Source: Pseudomonas lijiangensis
GTDB lineage: Bacteria > Pseudomonadota > Gammaproteobacteria > Pseudomonadales > Pseudomonadaceae
Length of the DNA: 64,000 nt
Direction: 5' to 3'
Assembly (NCBI RefSeq): GCF_018968705.1
Contig: NZ_CP076668.1
Coordinates: 3,917,001 to 3,981,000 of the forward strand
Shown: positions 35,448 to 44,817 of the stretch, piece after piece
Layout of the letters: the number at the start of each line of letters is the position of its first letter
Numbering within the stretch: the stretch's first letter is position 1
Program-made: the position numbers and the translations under genes
Notes under the pieces: model-generated
What the model saw: the letters and a program-made list of their open reading frames with translations, nothing else
Told to the model about the DNA's origin: nothing
The model's database searches: none

Positions 35448-35537
35448 GTGGGAGGGGCCTTGGCCGCGACGACTTGCTTGCAGGCAATACATTTTCAGCG
35501 CCTGAAAGCTGGCTGTCGCGGCCAAGGCCCCTCCCAC
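35448..35537. repeat. REP pair, variant family (GGGGCCTTGGCCGCGA)
   Basis: GTGGGAGGGGCCTTGGCCGC and its reverse complement face each other. The ends match the common REP but the inner part differs (CCTTGGCC in place of AGCTTGCTGG), so this is a distinct family. It fills most of the 351-bp gap between pepN and the PspA operon; the rest holds a terminator and nothing else I can identify. Confidence 0.88.
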
Positions 35538-35683
35538 GGATTGCAACCTGGCCACCAACTGATCAGCATTACCCTGTCATTTCGCCTTGGATCAGGTCCG
35601 CAACTTAGCAGATGCCCTGACGGATAGATACGCCTCACATGTGATATTTTTCCGAATCAGAAACCAGGCGATTCCAGACGCAA

Positions 35684-35719
35684 AAAAGGTGCTGCCCGCA
35701 ACCGCGAACAGCACCTTTT
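35684..35719 (-). terminator. Intrinsic terminator of the nadK-pepN operon
   Basis: On the minus strand AAAAGGTGCTG, a 14-nt loop, CAGCACCTTTTTT. It lies 30 nt after the pepN stop. Confidence 0.9.
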
Positions 35720-35748
35720 CCAAAGCCTACTCAATGCCGCATCAAGCC

Positions 35749-38409
35749 TTAAACCGCCAGGCTTTTGCTCACCACTTCGAACACGTCCGACGACAGCTCG
35801 CCAGAGCTGCGAATGCGCTCAAGCTCGGCCTTCATCAACGCCTGACGGGCGCTGTCGTACTTGCGCCAGCGGGTCAACGGTGCCAGTTGGCGAGAAGCGA
35901 TCTGCGGGTTGAAGCCATTGAGCTCGATCACCAGATCCGCCAGGAAGCGATAGCCGGAGCCATCCGCCGCATGGAAGTTGATCAGGTTCTGGCCGGCGAA
36001 GGCACCGATCAGGGCTCGAACCTTGTTCGGGTTCTTGATGTTGAACGCCGGATGCTGCATCAGCTCCTTGACCCGTTGCAGACCACCCGGTTGGGTGCTG
36101 CCCGCCTGGACGCTGAACCACTGGTCCATGACCAGCGGATTGCCTTTGAAGTTTTCGGCAAACACGGCCAGAGCCTTGGCGCGCTCTTCGGTAAATGGCG
36201 AATTGACCAGCACCGCCAGCGCTGTGAGACGTTCGGTCATGTTGTCGGCGGCATCGAACTGCTCGATGGCGGCCTCCAGCACCTGCGGCCTGGCGCTGAG
36301 CATCAGGTACGACAGCGCAATGTTCTGCAGGCTGCGACGGGCGAAATGCTCGGCTTCGGCGATGTAAGGCGTGGTTTTCGACAGGCTGCGATTGGCCTGA
36401 TAACGGGCCCACAGCGCATCGAACAGGCTGTCGGCAATCTGCTGACGCGCAAACTCGCGGGCCCCATGAATGGCATCGACATCCGCCACTTCGCTGATTT
36501 CAGTGAGGTACGCCTCGCCCGGCAGCGACAGCATCTCGGCGACCATGGCCTGATCCAGCTGCTCATCCGCCAGTACGGTACCCAATGCCGTCACCAGACG
36601 CTGATCCATGACCAGTGGCTGACCTTGCTGATGCTGAGCGATCAGCTCCTGAAGCACTTGCACCGACAGTTGCTGACCAGCCTCCCAGCGATTGAAGCCA
36701 TCGCTGTCGTGCTGCATCAGGAACATCAACTGGTCGCGGTCGTAAGGGAAGCTGAGCTTGACCGGTGCCGAGAAACCACGCAGCAGGGACGGCAGCGGCT
36801 TTTCAGCGATATCGACAAAGGTGAAGGTCTGCTCGGCTTCGGTCACCGACAGCACGCGAGACGTCCCGCTGGCGGCGGCTTCGCCGGACAGGCGCAAGGC
36901 AATCTCGCCACCCTGCTTGTCCAGCAGACCCAGCGCGACCGGAATCACGAACGGCAGTTTTTCCTGTTTGTCCGGCGTCTGCGGGCAGCTCTGACGGAAA
37001 GTCAGGCTGTAGGTGCGCGCCGCACTGTCGTAGGACTCGCTGACCGCCAGACGAGGTGTACCGGCCTGGCTGTACCAGCGTTTGAACTGGGTCAGGTCAA
37101 CGCCATTGGCGTCTTCCATGGCCTTGATGAAATCGTCACAGGTCACGGCCTGGCCGTCGTGACGCTCGAAGTACAGGTCGCTGCCCTTGCGGAAGCCTTC
37201 GGCGCCCAACAAGGTGTGGATCATGCCCACGACTTCGGAGCCCTTTTCGTAGACGGTCAGGGTGTAGAAGTTGGAAATCTCGATAAAGCTGTCCGGGCGC
37301 ACGGCATGGGCCATGGGGCCGGCATCTTCGGCGAACTGGTGAGTGCGCAGGTAAGCGACATCCTGGATGCGCTTGACCGTGGCCGAGTTCATGTCCGCCG
37401 AGAAACCGGAGTCACGGAAGACCGTGAAGCCTTCCTTGAGCGACAGCTGGAACCAGTCGCGGCAGGTCACGCGGTTGCCCGACCAGTTGTGGAAGTATTC
37501 GTGAGCCACAATCGCCTCGACCCGCTGGTGAGCGGCATCGGTGGCGGTTTCGGCACGGGCCAGCACGGCGCTGGAGTTGAAGATATTGAGGCCCTTGTTC
37601 TCCATGGCGCCCATGTTGAAGTCGTTCACGGCCACGATCATGAAGATGTCCAGATCGTATTCGCGACCGTAGGTTTCTTCGTCCCAGCGCATTGACTTCT
37701 TGAGGCTGTCCATGGCGTGCTGGCACTTGTCGATGTTTTCCGGCTCGACATAGATGCGCAGGGTCACGACACGTTCGCTCATGGTGGTGAAGGTGTCTTC
37801 GACACACCACAGGTCACCGGCCACCAGCGCAAACAGGTACGCCGGTTTCATGAACGGGTCTTCCCAGGTCGCCCAGTGGCGGCCATCGTCTTCCTGGCCG
37901 CTGGCAATCGGGTTGCCGTTGGACAGCAGCACCGGGAAATCATGCTTGTCGGCGCTCAGGGTCGTGGTGAACTTGCTCATCACGTCCGGGCGGTCGAGGT
38001 AATAGGTGATCTTGCGGAAACCTTCGGCCTCGCACTGAGTGCAGAACATGCCGCTGGATTTGTACAGGCCTTCCAGGGCGGTATTGGTTTCCGGGTGGAT
38101 ACGCACGGTGCTGTCGACCGTGAAGCGCTCGCCCTTGGGGTGCAGCGTCAGATGGTCGGGCGTCAGCTCGTAATCGGCAGGACTCAGCTCGACATCGTCC
38201 AGTTGCAGCGACACAAGCTCCAGAAGCTGACCGTCCAGCACCAGCGGTGGCAAGCCCGCGCCGCGTTCAGGATTACGGCGCATGACCAGTTGTGCGTGCA
38301 CCAGGGAATGGTCATCGAACAACTCGAAGGTCAGATGCGTTTCGTCAATGAGGTACTCAGGCGCCTGATAGTCTTTCAGGTAAATCATTTTCGGTTGTTC
38401 AGTACGCAT
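35749..38409 (-). CDS. pepN: Aminopeptidase N
   Basis: 886 residues, normal for gammaproteobacterial PepN. The exopeptidase motif GAMEN is in NMGAMENKGLNIFN, and the zinc site is HEYFH with the downstream Glu in LKEGFTVFRD. This M1 metallopeptidase removes N-terminal residues from peptides in the cytoplasm. The C-terminal helical ERAP-type region is complete. Start MRTEQPKMIYLKDYQAPEYLID is the one usual in pseudomonads. It lies 10 nt after the DUF2797 gene and ends the operon, with a terminator beyond. Confidence 0.97.
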   Translation of the reverse strand: MRTEQPKMIYLKDYQAPEYLIDETHLTFELFDDHSLVHAQLVMRRNPERGAGLPPLVLDGQLLELVSLQLDDVELSPADYELTPDHLTLHPKGERFTVDSTVRIHPETNTALEGLYKSSGMFCTQCEAEGFRKITYYLDRPDVMSKFTTTLSADKHDFPVLLSNGNPIASGQEDDGRHWATWEDPFMKPAYLFALVAGDLWCVEDTFTTMSERVVTLRIYVEPENIDKCQHAMDSLKKSMRWDEETYGREYDLDIFMIVAVNDFNMGAMENKGLNIFNSSAVLARAETATDAAHQRVEAIVAHEYFHNWSGNRVTCRDWFQLSLKEGFTVFRDSGFSADMNSATVKRIQDVAYLRTHQFAEDAGPMAHAVRPDSFIEISNFYTLTVYEKGSEVVGMIHTLLGAEGFRKGSDLYFERHDGQAVTCDDFIKAMEDANGVDLTQFKRWYSQAGTPRLAVSESYDSAARTYSLTFRQSCPQTPDKQEKLPFVIPVALGLLDKQGGEIALRLSGEAAASGTSRVLSVTEAEQTFTFVDIAEKPLPSLLRGFSAPVKLSFPYDRDQLMFLMQHDSDGFNRWEAGQQLSVQVLQELIAQHQQGQPLVMDQRLVTALGTVLADEQLDQAMVAEMLSLPGEAYLTEISEVADVDAIHGAREFARQQIADSLFDALWARYQANRSLSKTTPYIAEAEHFARRSLQNIALSYLMLSARPQVLEAAIEQFDAADNMTERLTALAVLVNSPFTEERAKALAVFAENFKGNPLVMDQWFSVQAGSTQPGGLQRVKELMQHPAFNIKNPNKVRALIGAFAGQNLINFHAADGSGYRFLADLVIELNGFNPQIASRQLAPLTRWRKYDSARQALMKAELERIRSSGELSSDVFEVVSKSLAV

Positions 38410-38419
38410 ACTGGAGTCC

Positions 38420-39223
38420 TTATGACTGATGCACGGCCAGTTGATAAGCCGTGTACTTGCGAATATTGATCACGCCGGTATCGAAAATCAGGTATTGGCC
38501 CTTGATCCCCAGCAGCGTGCCCTCGGCAATCGGGTTCTTGTCCAGGTTGAAGCTGACGATCTTGGTCGGATACGCCTCGACCGGATACCGAAACTCCACA
38601 GGTTCGGCGTCATGCAGCAACTGGATGGCCTGCAGGCCGAATCGGCCTTGCAACTCCTGTAATCCGGCAGCACAACTGTCGAACAGTTCCTCGCGAATGG
38701 CCTTGAGATCCACAGGCTGGGCATCGCCCTTGAGCAAGGCACGCCAGTTGGTACGATCCGCCACCTGACTGCGCAGCAGGTCTTCGACGAAACCGGACTG
38801 CTGCCGGGTCGCCACACGCAGGATCGGCAGAGCCTGACTCGCCCCCTGATCCAGCCAGCGGGTCGGCAACTGGGTGGCCCGGGTGATACCGACTTTCACG
38901 CCCGATGAATTGGCGAGATAGACGATATGGTCGGTCATGCAGAACTGCTCGCCCCAGGACGGGTCCCGGCAGGTGCCGTGCTCGTGATGGCACTTTTCCG
39001 GGCTCATGATGCACACGTCGCACTGGGCCAGCTTGAGCATGCACGGGTAGCAATAACCCTGGCTGTAGCTGGATTTGGTCTTGCGACCGCAATGGCTGCA
39101 ATGGATGGCACCCAGGTATTCCAGGCGCACCGTCTTGCCGATCAGCGGGTTGACGGGGATTTCCTCATCGCCCAGCCGAAACGCATATTGCACGAACGAC
39201 GCATCATCCTGACGCGCCGACAT
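38420..39223 (-). CDS. DUF2797 zinc-ribbon protein
   Basis: 267 residues from ATG 39223. Several Cys pairs suggest zinc ribbons: CSHCGRK, GYCYPC, CDVCIMSPEKCHHEHGTCRD. The centre contains VYLANSSGVKVGITR, which resembles a GIY-YIG-like beta-hairpin (YLANS...KVGITR), seen in DUF2797 proteins. The biochemical role is unknown. Tightly linked to pepN downstream and a DUF1315 gene upstream. Confidence 0.88.
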   Translation of the reverse strand: MSARQDDASFVQYAFRLGDEEIPVNPLIGKTVRLEYLGAIHCSHCGRKTKSSYSQGYCYPCMLKLAQCDVCIMSPEKCHHEHGTCRDPSWGEQFCMTDHIVYLANSSGVKVGITRATQLPTRWLDQGASQALPILRVATRQQSGFVEDLLRSQVADRTNWRALLKGDAQPVDLKAIREELFDSCAAGLQELQGRFGLQAIQLLHDAEPVEFRYPVEAYPTKIVSFNLDKNPIAEGTLLGIKGQYLIFDTGVINIRKYTAYQLAVHQS

Positions 39224-39252
39224 TTTGTTGACTGCTCCGCGACCAATCTCGA

Positions 39253-39513
39253 TCAATGGATGGCATCCGACTTGAACAGGATATTGGCCACAGGCTCGGA
39301 CTTGGACGCACATTCCTGCGGGCCCATGTAGCCGATGCGCTGGTCTTCCGGCAGGTTCTGCGCTTCCCAGGCGATCAACGCCTGCAAGGACAACTCGCGC
39401 TGCTCCTGAGTGAGCTTGCGGCCATCGGACCACTTGCCGATTTCCACGGCCAGCTTCAGGCTCTCGTAGATGTCCGGGGTGATGTTTTCAATCATTTCAA
39501 CAAAAGAGGACAT
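39253..39513 (-). CDS. DUF1315 protein (YeaC-like)
   Basis: 86 residues from ATG 39513; a longer reading of the frame would run into the rhomboid gene. MSSFVEMIENITPDIYESLKLAVEIGKW and GYMGPQECASK are typical of this small gammaproteobacterial family. Soluble, function unknown. It has 29-bp gaps on both sides, within the operon. Confidence 0.88.
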   Translation of the reverse strand: MSSFVEMIENITPDIYESLKLAVEIGKWSDGRKLTQEQRELSLQALIAWEAQNLPEDQRIGYMGPQECASKSEPVANILFKSDAIH

Positions 39514-39542
39514 GCCGTACTCCAGAAGATAGGGGGGCAATT

Positions 39543-40415
39543 CTAAATCCTGCGGCGGGCAATCGCACCACCCACAAGACCTGTAAGACAACCAATGACG
39601 AGGCCGCCGACGTGGGCACCGTTGGCGATATCGCCAAAACCCAGCAGGCTCACCAGCCCGGACAGGCAGAGCACCAGCCAGACCAGCATCATGATCAGCA
39701 CGCCACGGGGCATGCGATAGATCGGGTTGGGCGCCAGCCACTGGAAAATCCAGCAATGGCCCAGCAAACCGTAAAGAACCCCCGACAACCCGCCAAACAG
39801 GCTCGGGCCACCGAAAGCATATTGAACAGAGTTGGAAACCCCGGCGAACAGCAGCGTCAGGCCCAGCAAGTGCCAGCGCCCCTGGCGCAGTTCGATGCGC
39901 CGCCCCAGTTCCCAGTACCACAGGCCGTTCATGGATAGATGCAGAATGCCGAAGTGGATCAGCATCGGGGTAAAGATCCGCCACCACTGCCCTGCTGCCA
40001 GACTGTCGGCAAGAGGCGTGAACATCGCGTATTCGCCCTGGACCTGAAAGTCCAGAAACGTCAGCCAGCGCACGGTATCGAGGTCATCCCCCAACAGGGT
40101 GAGCCCGGCAACAATCAGGGTGGCCAGCAGGACCAGGGCGGTCATCGGACTGTTGCGCAACTGCTGAGCGAAGCTGGGGCGCTTCACTTCAGTCACGGCG
40201 GCTCCGGGCGGCAACTCGTAGGAATCGTCACCCTCGGGAAAGCGTGCGTACAAGTTACGCACCTCTTCGGGCAGTTGCCCCAGTTCAGGCACCCAGAGCA
40301 CCTGCTCACCCGCTTCCTCGCTGACCCGATGCGGCACGCCCAGGCGCTGCAAAAGGCTGAGGAATCCCGTCAGGTCGGTACTCAGGGGCAATCGCAGAAC
40401 GGCAACCGGACTCAT
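39543..40415 (-). CDS. Rhomboid-family intramembrane serine protease (GlpG-like)
   Basis: 290 residues. An N-terminal cytoplasmic domain of about 85 residues is followed by a six-helix rhomboid core. The catalytic Ser is in FGGLSGVLYGLLGH (GxSG) and the catalytic His in NGAHVGGLVIGCLTG; HFGILHLSMNGLWYWELG is the helix-2 region. The enzyme cuts membrane proteins inside the lipid layer; in E. coli GlpG the substrates include unassembled membrane proteins. The start overlaps the stop of the metallophosphatase gene by 4 nt. Confidence 0.92.
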   Translation of the reverse strand: MSPVAVLRLPLSTDLTGFLSLLQRLGVPHRVSEEAGEQVLWVPELGQLPEEVRNLYARFPEGDDSYELPPGAAVTEVKRPSFAQQLRNSPMTALVLLATLIVAGLTLLGDDLDTVRWLTFLDFQVQGEYAMFTPLADSLAAGQWWRIFTPMLIHFGILHLSMNGLWYWELGRRIELRQGRWHLLGLTLLFAGVSNSVQYAFGGPSLFGGLSGVLYGLLGHCWIFQWLAPNPIYRMPRGVLIMMLVWLVLCLSGLVSLLGFGDIANGAHVGGLVIGCLTGLVGGAIARRRI

Positions 40416-41383
40416 TGGGAAACCTCGGGACGCTGCACATCGACCCAGACGAATTTACCCGGATCGATCTGTGTTTCCTGATCCAGCCGATACGCGACCA
40501 GCTTGCCGTAGAGCACGGCGCTGTAATCCAGGCAGGCCAGGTTCGGACGAATCGGCGCCGGTATGCCGCTACGCCAGTAATGGCCAACGAACAACAATGG
40601 CTCGTCGATGCCATAGCGCAACAGGGCGTTCTTTTCCGAAGTGGACAGCGGCGTCTTGGCCACGCCTTCAGGCAAGGCGTCGGGCTGGAAGACCACATCG
40701 CCATAGGTCTGGGGATCGTCTTCCCAGAACTTGGTGCGGAAGAAGGCACGAGACAGGCCATCGCCACCGGTCAGGGTCAGGCCATGGGGCAAACGCATGT
40801 CGGTGCCGCGCAGCAAGCGGTTGAAAACGCCACTGGCAAAACTGCCGGGCACCGCCGAAGCCTGGACGAAATGCTTGTCTATGCAGCCATTGCCATGCAG
40901 GCCACGCAGCGGCTCGATCAGGCTGGGGTCCCAGCAGGCATGAACCACCCTGAAGCGGCCTGCATCGATGAACAAAGGCAGTTCGTAGAACCACTGGACA
41001 AACTCGTTCCACTCCGCCGGATACTGTTCGAACTGCGCCAGCGTTTCACCGATCAGTCGCGCATGCCGCGGCGTGTGCTCGCGCACGAAACGCTGGCTGC
41101 CTTCGGGCAAGGCCGGAGTCACCCAGCCCAGCGCGTTGAATTCATGATTGCCCATGATGCAATAGGCCTGACCCGCCACGACCATATCGCGCACGATGTG
41201 CAGCGCCTCGCGAATCCGCGGGCCGCGATCGATGATATCCCCCAGGAAAATCACCCTGCGTTCAGGGTGACGCCAGACGCCCGCCTGAAAACGGTAACCG
41301 AGCAACTCCAGCAAGTGCTCAAGGGTATGAGCACAACCGTGCACGTCACCGATCAGATCGTAGCCACGCGCAGGATCGAGCAT
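40412..41383 (-). CDS. Metallophosphoesterase (calcineurin-like)
   Basis: 323 residues. Metal ligands are in LIGDVHGCAHTLEHLL, IFLGDIIDRGPRIREAL and IMGNHEFNALG, with a later His in LFVGHYW. This order matches diadenosine tetraphosphatase- and PrpE-type serine/threonine phosphatases. The natural substrate is unknown. Its ATG shares one base with the nadK stop (TGATG), so translation is coupled; in pseudomonads this pairing with nadK recurs. Confidence 0.92.
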   Translation of the reverse strand: MLDPARGYDLIGDVHGCAHTLEHLLELLGYRFQAGVWRHPERRVIFLGDIIDRGPRIREALHIVRDMVVAGQAYCIMGNHEFNALGWVTPALPEGSQRFVREHTPRHARLIGETLAQFEQYPAEWNEFVQWFYELPLFIDAGRFRVVHACWDPSLIEPLRGLHGNGCIDKHFVQASAVPGSFASGVFNRLLRGTDMRLPHGLTLTGGDGLSRAFFRTKFWEDDPQTYGDVVFQPDALPEGVAKTPLSTSEKNALLRYGIDEPLLFVGHYWRSGIPAPIRPNLACLDYSAVLYGKLVAYRLDQETQIDPGKFVWVDVQRPEVSQ

Positions 41384-42273
41384 CAGTCTCCTCCGGCGCC
41401 GAGTCTGCTGCCCCAGCCGAGCTTGGTGCGGCAGACTTCGTAATAGTTGTGATCCAGCGGATGAATCAGGCGCAGTTTCTGGGATTTCTTGCTGACGGTA
41501 ATGGTATCGCCCGGTGCGCAGGTGAAATGGTTCTGGCCATCACAGGACACCTGGGGATAGATGGTCATGTCCTTGGACACCACGATTTTCAGCTCGCTGT
41601 TGCCGTCCACCACGATCGGGCGACCGGACAGCGTATGCGGGTACATGGGCACAATGACAATGGCGTCGAGCTTAGGGTGCATGATCGGCCCGCCTGCCGA
41701 CAGCGCGTAGGCGGTCGAACCGGTGGGCGTGGCAACGATCAGGCCGTCGGCCTTCTGGCTGCAGACGAACTGGCCATCGATATAGATCTCGAACTCGATC
41801 ATCCGCGTGGACTTGCCCGGGTGCAGCACCACATCGTTGAGCGCATCGCCCTGACCGATGGCTTCGCCATGGCGGCGGACTTCGGCCTGAAGCAGGAAGC
41901 GGTTCTCCACCAGATAGTGGCCTTCCAGCACTTCAGCGACTTTGACTTCCAGTTCGTCAGGACGGATATCGGTGAGAAAGCCCAGGCTGCCACGGTTGAT
42001 GCCCAGTACCGGAACATTGTGCTTGGCCAGCGCCCGCGCCGCGCCCAGCAGGCTGCCGTCACCGCCTACCACAATCACCATGTCGCAGACTTCACCGAGC
42101 ATCTTGCGCGACGAGGTCTGCAGACCGTGGCCGGGCAGCACTTCAGCGATGGTGTCTTCCAGAATGACGTGCAGATGCCGGTCCAACAGGAATCTCTTGA
42201 GTCGGCGAACGGTATCGAGCACCTGAACACTGCCCAGACGACCGATGATGCCGATATTGCGAAATTGCTCCAT
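41383..42273 (-). CDS. nadK: NAD kinase
   Basis: 296 residues from ATG 42273, with AGGAG 5 nt upstream. [15 protein letters not shown] at the start, the GGDGS motif in [24 protein letters not shown], and the NAD-binding region [16 protein letters not shown] are all intact. It phosphorylates NAD to NADP using ATP (polyphosphate in some members). First gene of a six-gene minus-strand operon down to pepN. Confidence 0.97.
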   Translation of the reverse strand: MEQFRNIGIIGRLGSVQVLDTVRRLKRFLLDRHLHVILEDTIAEVLPGHGLQTSSRKMLGEVCDMVIVVGGDGSLLGAARALAKHNVPVLGINRGSLGFLTDIRPDELEVKVAEVLEGHYLVENRFLLQAEVRRHGEAIGQGDALNDVVLHPGKSTRMIEFEIYIDGQFVCSQKADGLIVATPTGSTAYALSAGGPIMHPKLDAIVIVPMYPHTLSGRPIVVDGNSELKIVVSKDMTIYPQVSCDGQNHFTCAPGDTITVSKKSQKLRLIHPLDHNYYEVCRTKLGWGSRLGAGGD

Positions 42274-42382
42274 GGGGCTCCTGCTGCGGGTTCGATACGG
42301 CTTCAAAGAAAGGGATTATGGGCGAAAGGGCCGGTGAGCGGCAATCTGTGTGCTTTGAAACCCTGCTGGGGCTTGTCACTTT

Positions 42383-42405
42383 GTGGGAGGCAGCTTGCTG
42401 GCGAC
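42383..42405 (+). repeat. Single REP
   Basis: One unpaired copy of GTGGGAGGCAGCTTGCTGGC, between nadK and the divergent DUF1853 gene. Confidence 0.8.
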
Positions 42406-42464
42406 GGGTCCCTGAAGCCACAACCGCTTTCCCCCCGCCTCCCGTCTCAGGCTATCCTCGGTAC

Positions 42465-43448
42465 ATGACTCTATTTCCCGACCTGATCGACCTCCCCCGC
42501 CAGTTGCGCCACCCTGAGGTGCGCGACCTGGCCTGGGTCATCCTCGCGCCGCCCATGCTCGCAGAAGCGCCATGGCCGCAACGTCATCCATTGACCGGCA
42601 GCGAATGGGTGCAGCATCCCGATCAACTGGCAGACTTCCTGTATCAACTGGATAGGGACAGTTCCCCGCTGGAACACTGGCTGTCGCTCAGCGCGACGCG
42701 CAGGCTGGGGCTTTATTACGAACGACTCTGGCAGTTCGCGGTGCATCATGCGCCGGGGGTCGAGATCATTGCCGCCAACCTGCCCATACGCCAGGAAGGC
42801 CATACCCTTGGCGAGCTGGACATGCTGCTGCGCGACCGCGATGGCGTGCATCACGTAGAACTGGCCATCAAACTCTACCTCGGACCGCAGGACGGCGACG
42901 GCAGTGACGCGGCGCAATGGCTCGGCCCCGGGTGCCATGACCGACTGGACCGCAAGCTCACCCACCTGAGCCAGCATCAACTGCCGATGTCCGCACGTCC
43001 GGAAAGCCGGGCAACCCTGTCGACGCTGGGGATCGAGTCCTTTACCGCCGAACTGTGGCTGGGTGGCTATCTGCTCTATCCCTGGCCGGGTCAGGCCCGA
43101 TCACCCGCAGGCGCCCACAGCCAGCACCTCAAGGGGCGCTGGCTGCATCAGCGGGACTGGGAAGAATTCATCGCGCAAAGCCCGGCAGGTCGATGGCAAC
43201 CTTTGCCGCGTCACGCCTGGCTGGCACCGGCCCATTACACAGAGGCCTGGAGCCATGAGCAGTTGCAGGACTGGCTGACCCGACTCGACCCGCTGGCGCC
43301 AGCGCAACTGCTGGTGCGCCTGAATCAGAACCCGCTGGGCGAATGGGAGGAAACCGAGCGGCTGTTTCTGGTATCGGACATGTGGCCCAATCTGGCCGAC
43401 ACCAGTAACACCCTCAGTTCATTGGCCGTTTCGACACCGCCGGTCTGA
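42465..43448 (+). CDS. DUF1853 family protein
   Basis: 327 residues from ATG 42465 ([25 protein letters not shown]). It has the segment [25 protein letters not shown], which has the D-(E)-x-K-like pattern of a PD-(D/E)XK nuclease fold (E...D...E-x-K); this is my reading and should be checked. The function is unknown. It is divergent from nadK and ends one base before the stop of the convergent MFS gene. Confidence 0.82.
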   Translation: MTLFPDLIDLPRQLRHPEVRDLAWVILAPPMLAEAPWPQRHPLTGSEWVQHPDQLADFLYQLDRDSSPLEHWLSLSATRRLGLYYERLWQFAVHHAPGVEIIAANLPIRQEGHTLGELDMLLRDRDGVHHVELAIKLYLGPQDGDGSDAAQWLGPGCHDRLDRKLTHLSQHQLPMSARPESRATLSTLGIESFTAELWLGGYLLYPWPGQARSPAGAHSQHLKGRWLHQRDWEEFIAQSPAGRWQPLPRHAWLAPAHYTEAWSHEQLQDWLTRLDPLAPAQLLVRLNQNPLGEWEETERLFLVSDMWPNLADTSNTLSSLAVSTPPV

Positions 43449-44657
43449 TCACTTGGTCTTGGGCAGGAAGATGGTCAGGATGCCGAGCAACGGCAGGTAC
43501 GAACACAGGTTGTAGACGTACAGAATGCCGTGGCTGTCAGCCAGATAACCCAGCAACGCCGCGCCGATCCCGCCAAAGCCGAACATCAGGCCAAAGAAGA
43601 TACCGGCGATCATGCCCACATTGCCCGGCACCAGTTCCTGCGCATACACAACGATGGCGGAAAACGCAGACGCCAGGATAAAGCCGATGATGACGCTCAG
43701 CACGCTGGTCCAGAACAGATCGGCATAAGGCAGCGCCAGGGTGAAAGGTGCCGCGCCCAGAATCGAAAACCAGATCACTTTCTTGCGGCCGATCCGGTCG
43801 CCGATCGGGCCGCCAAAGAACGTACCCGCCGCCACTGCCCCCAGGAACAGGAACAGATGCAGCTGCGAACTGGCCACCGACAGGTCAAACTTCTCGATCA
43901 GGTAGAAGGTGAAGTAACTGGTGAGGCTGGTCATGTAGAAGAACTTGGAAAACACCAGAAACGCCAGGATGCCCAGGGACAGAATCACCCGCTGTCTCGA
44001 CAGGCCGTGTGTCGCCGCCTGTCCGGCCTTCAGCTTGAACAGGTTCAGGTGCGCCCGATACCAGCGACTGATGGCGTACAGCAAGCCAAGGGAAAACAGG
44101 GCAAACAGGCCGATCCAGGCCACATTGCCCTGACCGAACGGAATGATGATCGCAGCCGCCAGCAACGGGCCGAACGCCGAACCGGTATTGCCGCCGACCT
44201 GGAAGGTCGATTGCGCCAGCCCGAAACGCCCACCGGAAGCCAGCCGTGCAATACGCGAAGCTTCAGGGTGAAAGGTCGATGAACCGATGCCGATAAGCGC
44301 CGAGGCCAACAGGATCAGCGGAAAACTGCCCACCATCGACATCATCACAATACCGATCAGGGTACAGATCGAACCCAGTGGCAGGACCAGCGGGTTGGGA
44401 TGCCGGTCGGTGTAATAGCCGACCCAGGGTTGCAGCAGCGAGGCCGTGATCTGGAAGGTCAGGGTAATGAGCCCGATCTGGGTGAAGCTCAAGTCATAGC
44501 TGGCCTTGAGCATCGGGTAGATCGACGGCAGGATGGCCTGGATCAAGTCGTTGATCAAATGCGCCAGGGCAACCGCGCCGATAATGCGCATCACCAGTGG
44601 GCTGCTCTGCGGAGTCGTCGAAGCCGCGGGAGTGCCGGGCTGAGCGCTGATCGCCAT
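43449..44657 (-). CDS. MFS transporter, fosmidomycin-resistance (Fsr) type
   Basis: 402 residues from ATG 44657, with GGA 8 nt upstream (44666 is an alternative). Twelve hydrophobic segments; the signature HLINDLIQAILPSIYPMLKASYDLSFTQIGLITLTFQITASLLQP near the start is strong for the Fsr family of drug exporters. Known members export fosmidomycin and some other small molecules. It is a single gene. The region upstream (44667-44817) separates it from the next MFS gene. Confidence 0.9.
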   Translation of the reverse strand: MAISAQPGTPAASTTPQSSPLVMRIIGAVALAHLINDLIQAILPSIYPMLKASYDLSFTQIGLITLTFQITASLLQPWVGYYTDRHPNPLVLPLGSICTLIGIVMMSMVGSFPLILLASALIGIGSSTFHPEASRIARLASGGRFGLAQSTFQVGGNTGSAFGPLLAAAIIIPFGQGNVAWIGLFALFSLGLLYAISRWYRAHLNLFKLKAGQAATHGLSRQRVILSLGILAFLVFSKFFYMTSLTSYFTFYLIEKFDLSVASSQLHLFLFLGAVAAGTFFGGPIGDRIGRKKVIWFSILGAAPFTLALPYADLFWTSVLSVIIGFILASAFSAIVVYAQELVPGNVGMIAGIFFGLMFGFGGIGAALLGYLADSHGILYVYNLCSYLPLLGILTIFLPKTK

Positions 44658-44817
44658 ACATTTCATCCGTAAAAATGGTTTTGGAATACCCTCATTCTGA
44701 TATTACAAAATGTGTCATATCGAGACGGGGTCGCCAATTTGCCATTTTTCAGGGCATCCGTGCCATTTTTTATTGCACATTTGCGATGAGCTTAATGAAC
44801 TCCAGACAGCAGTGAGT

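Noticed and set aside
35587..37695. 702-codon plus-strand ORF
   Set aside because: Antisense to pepN, no domain, composition of a GC-rich shadow frame.
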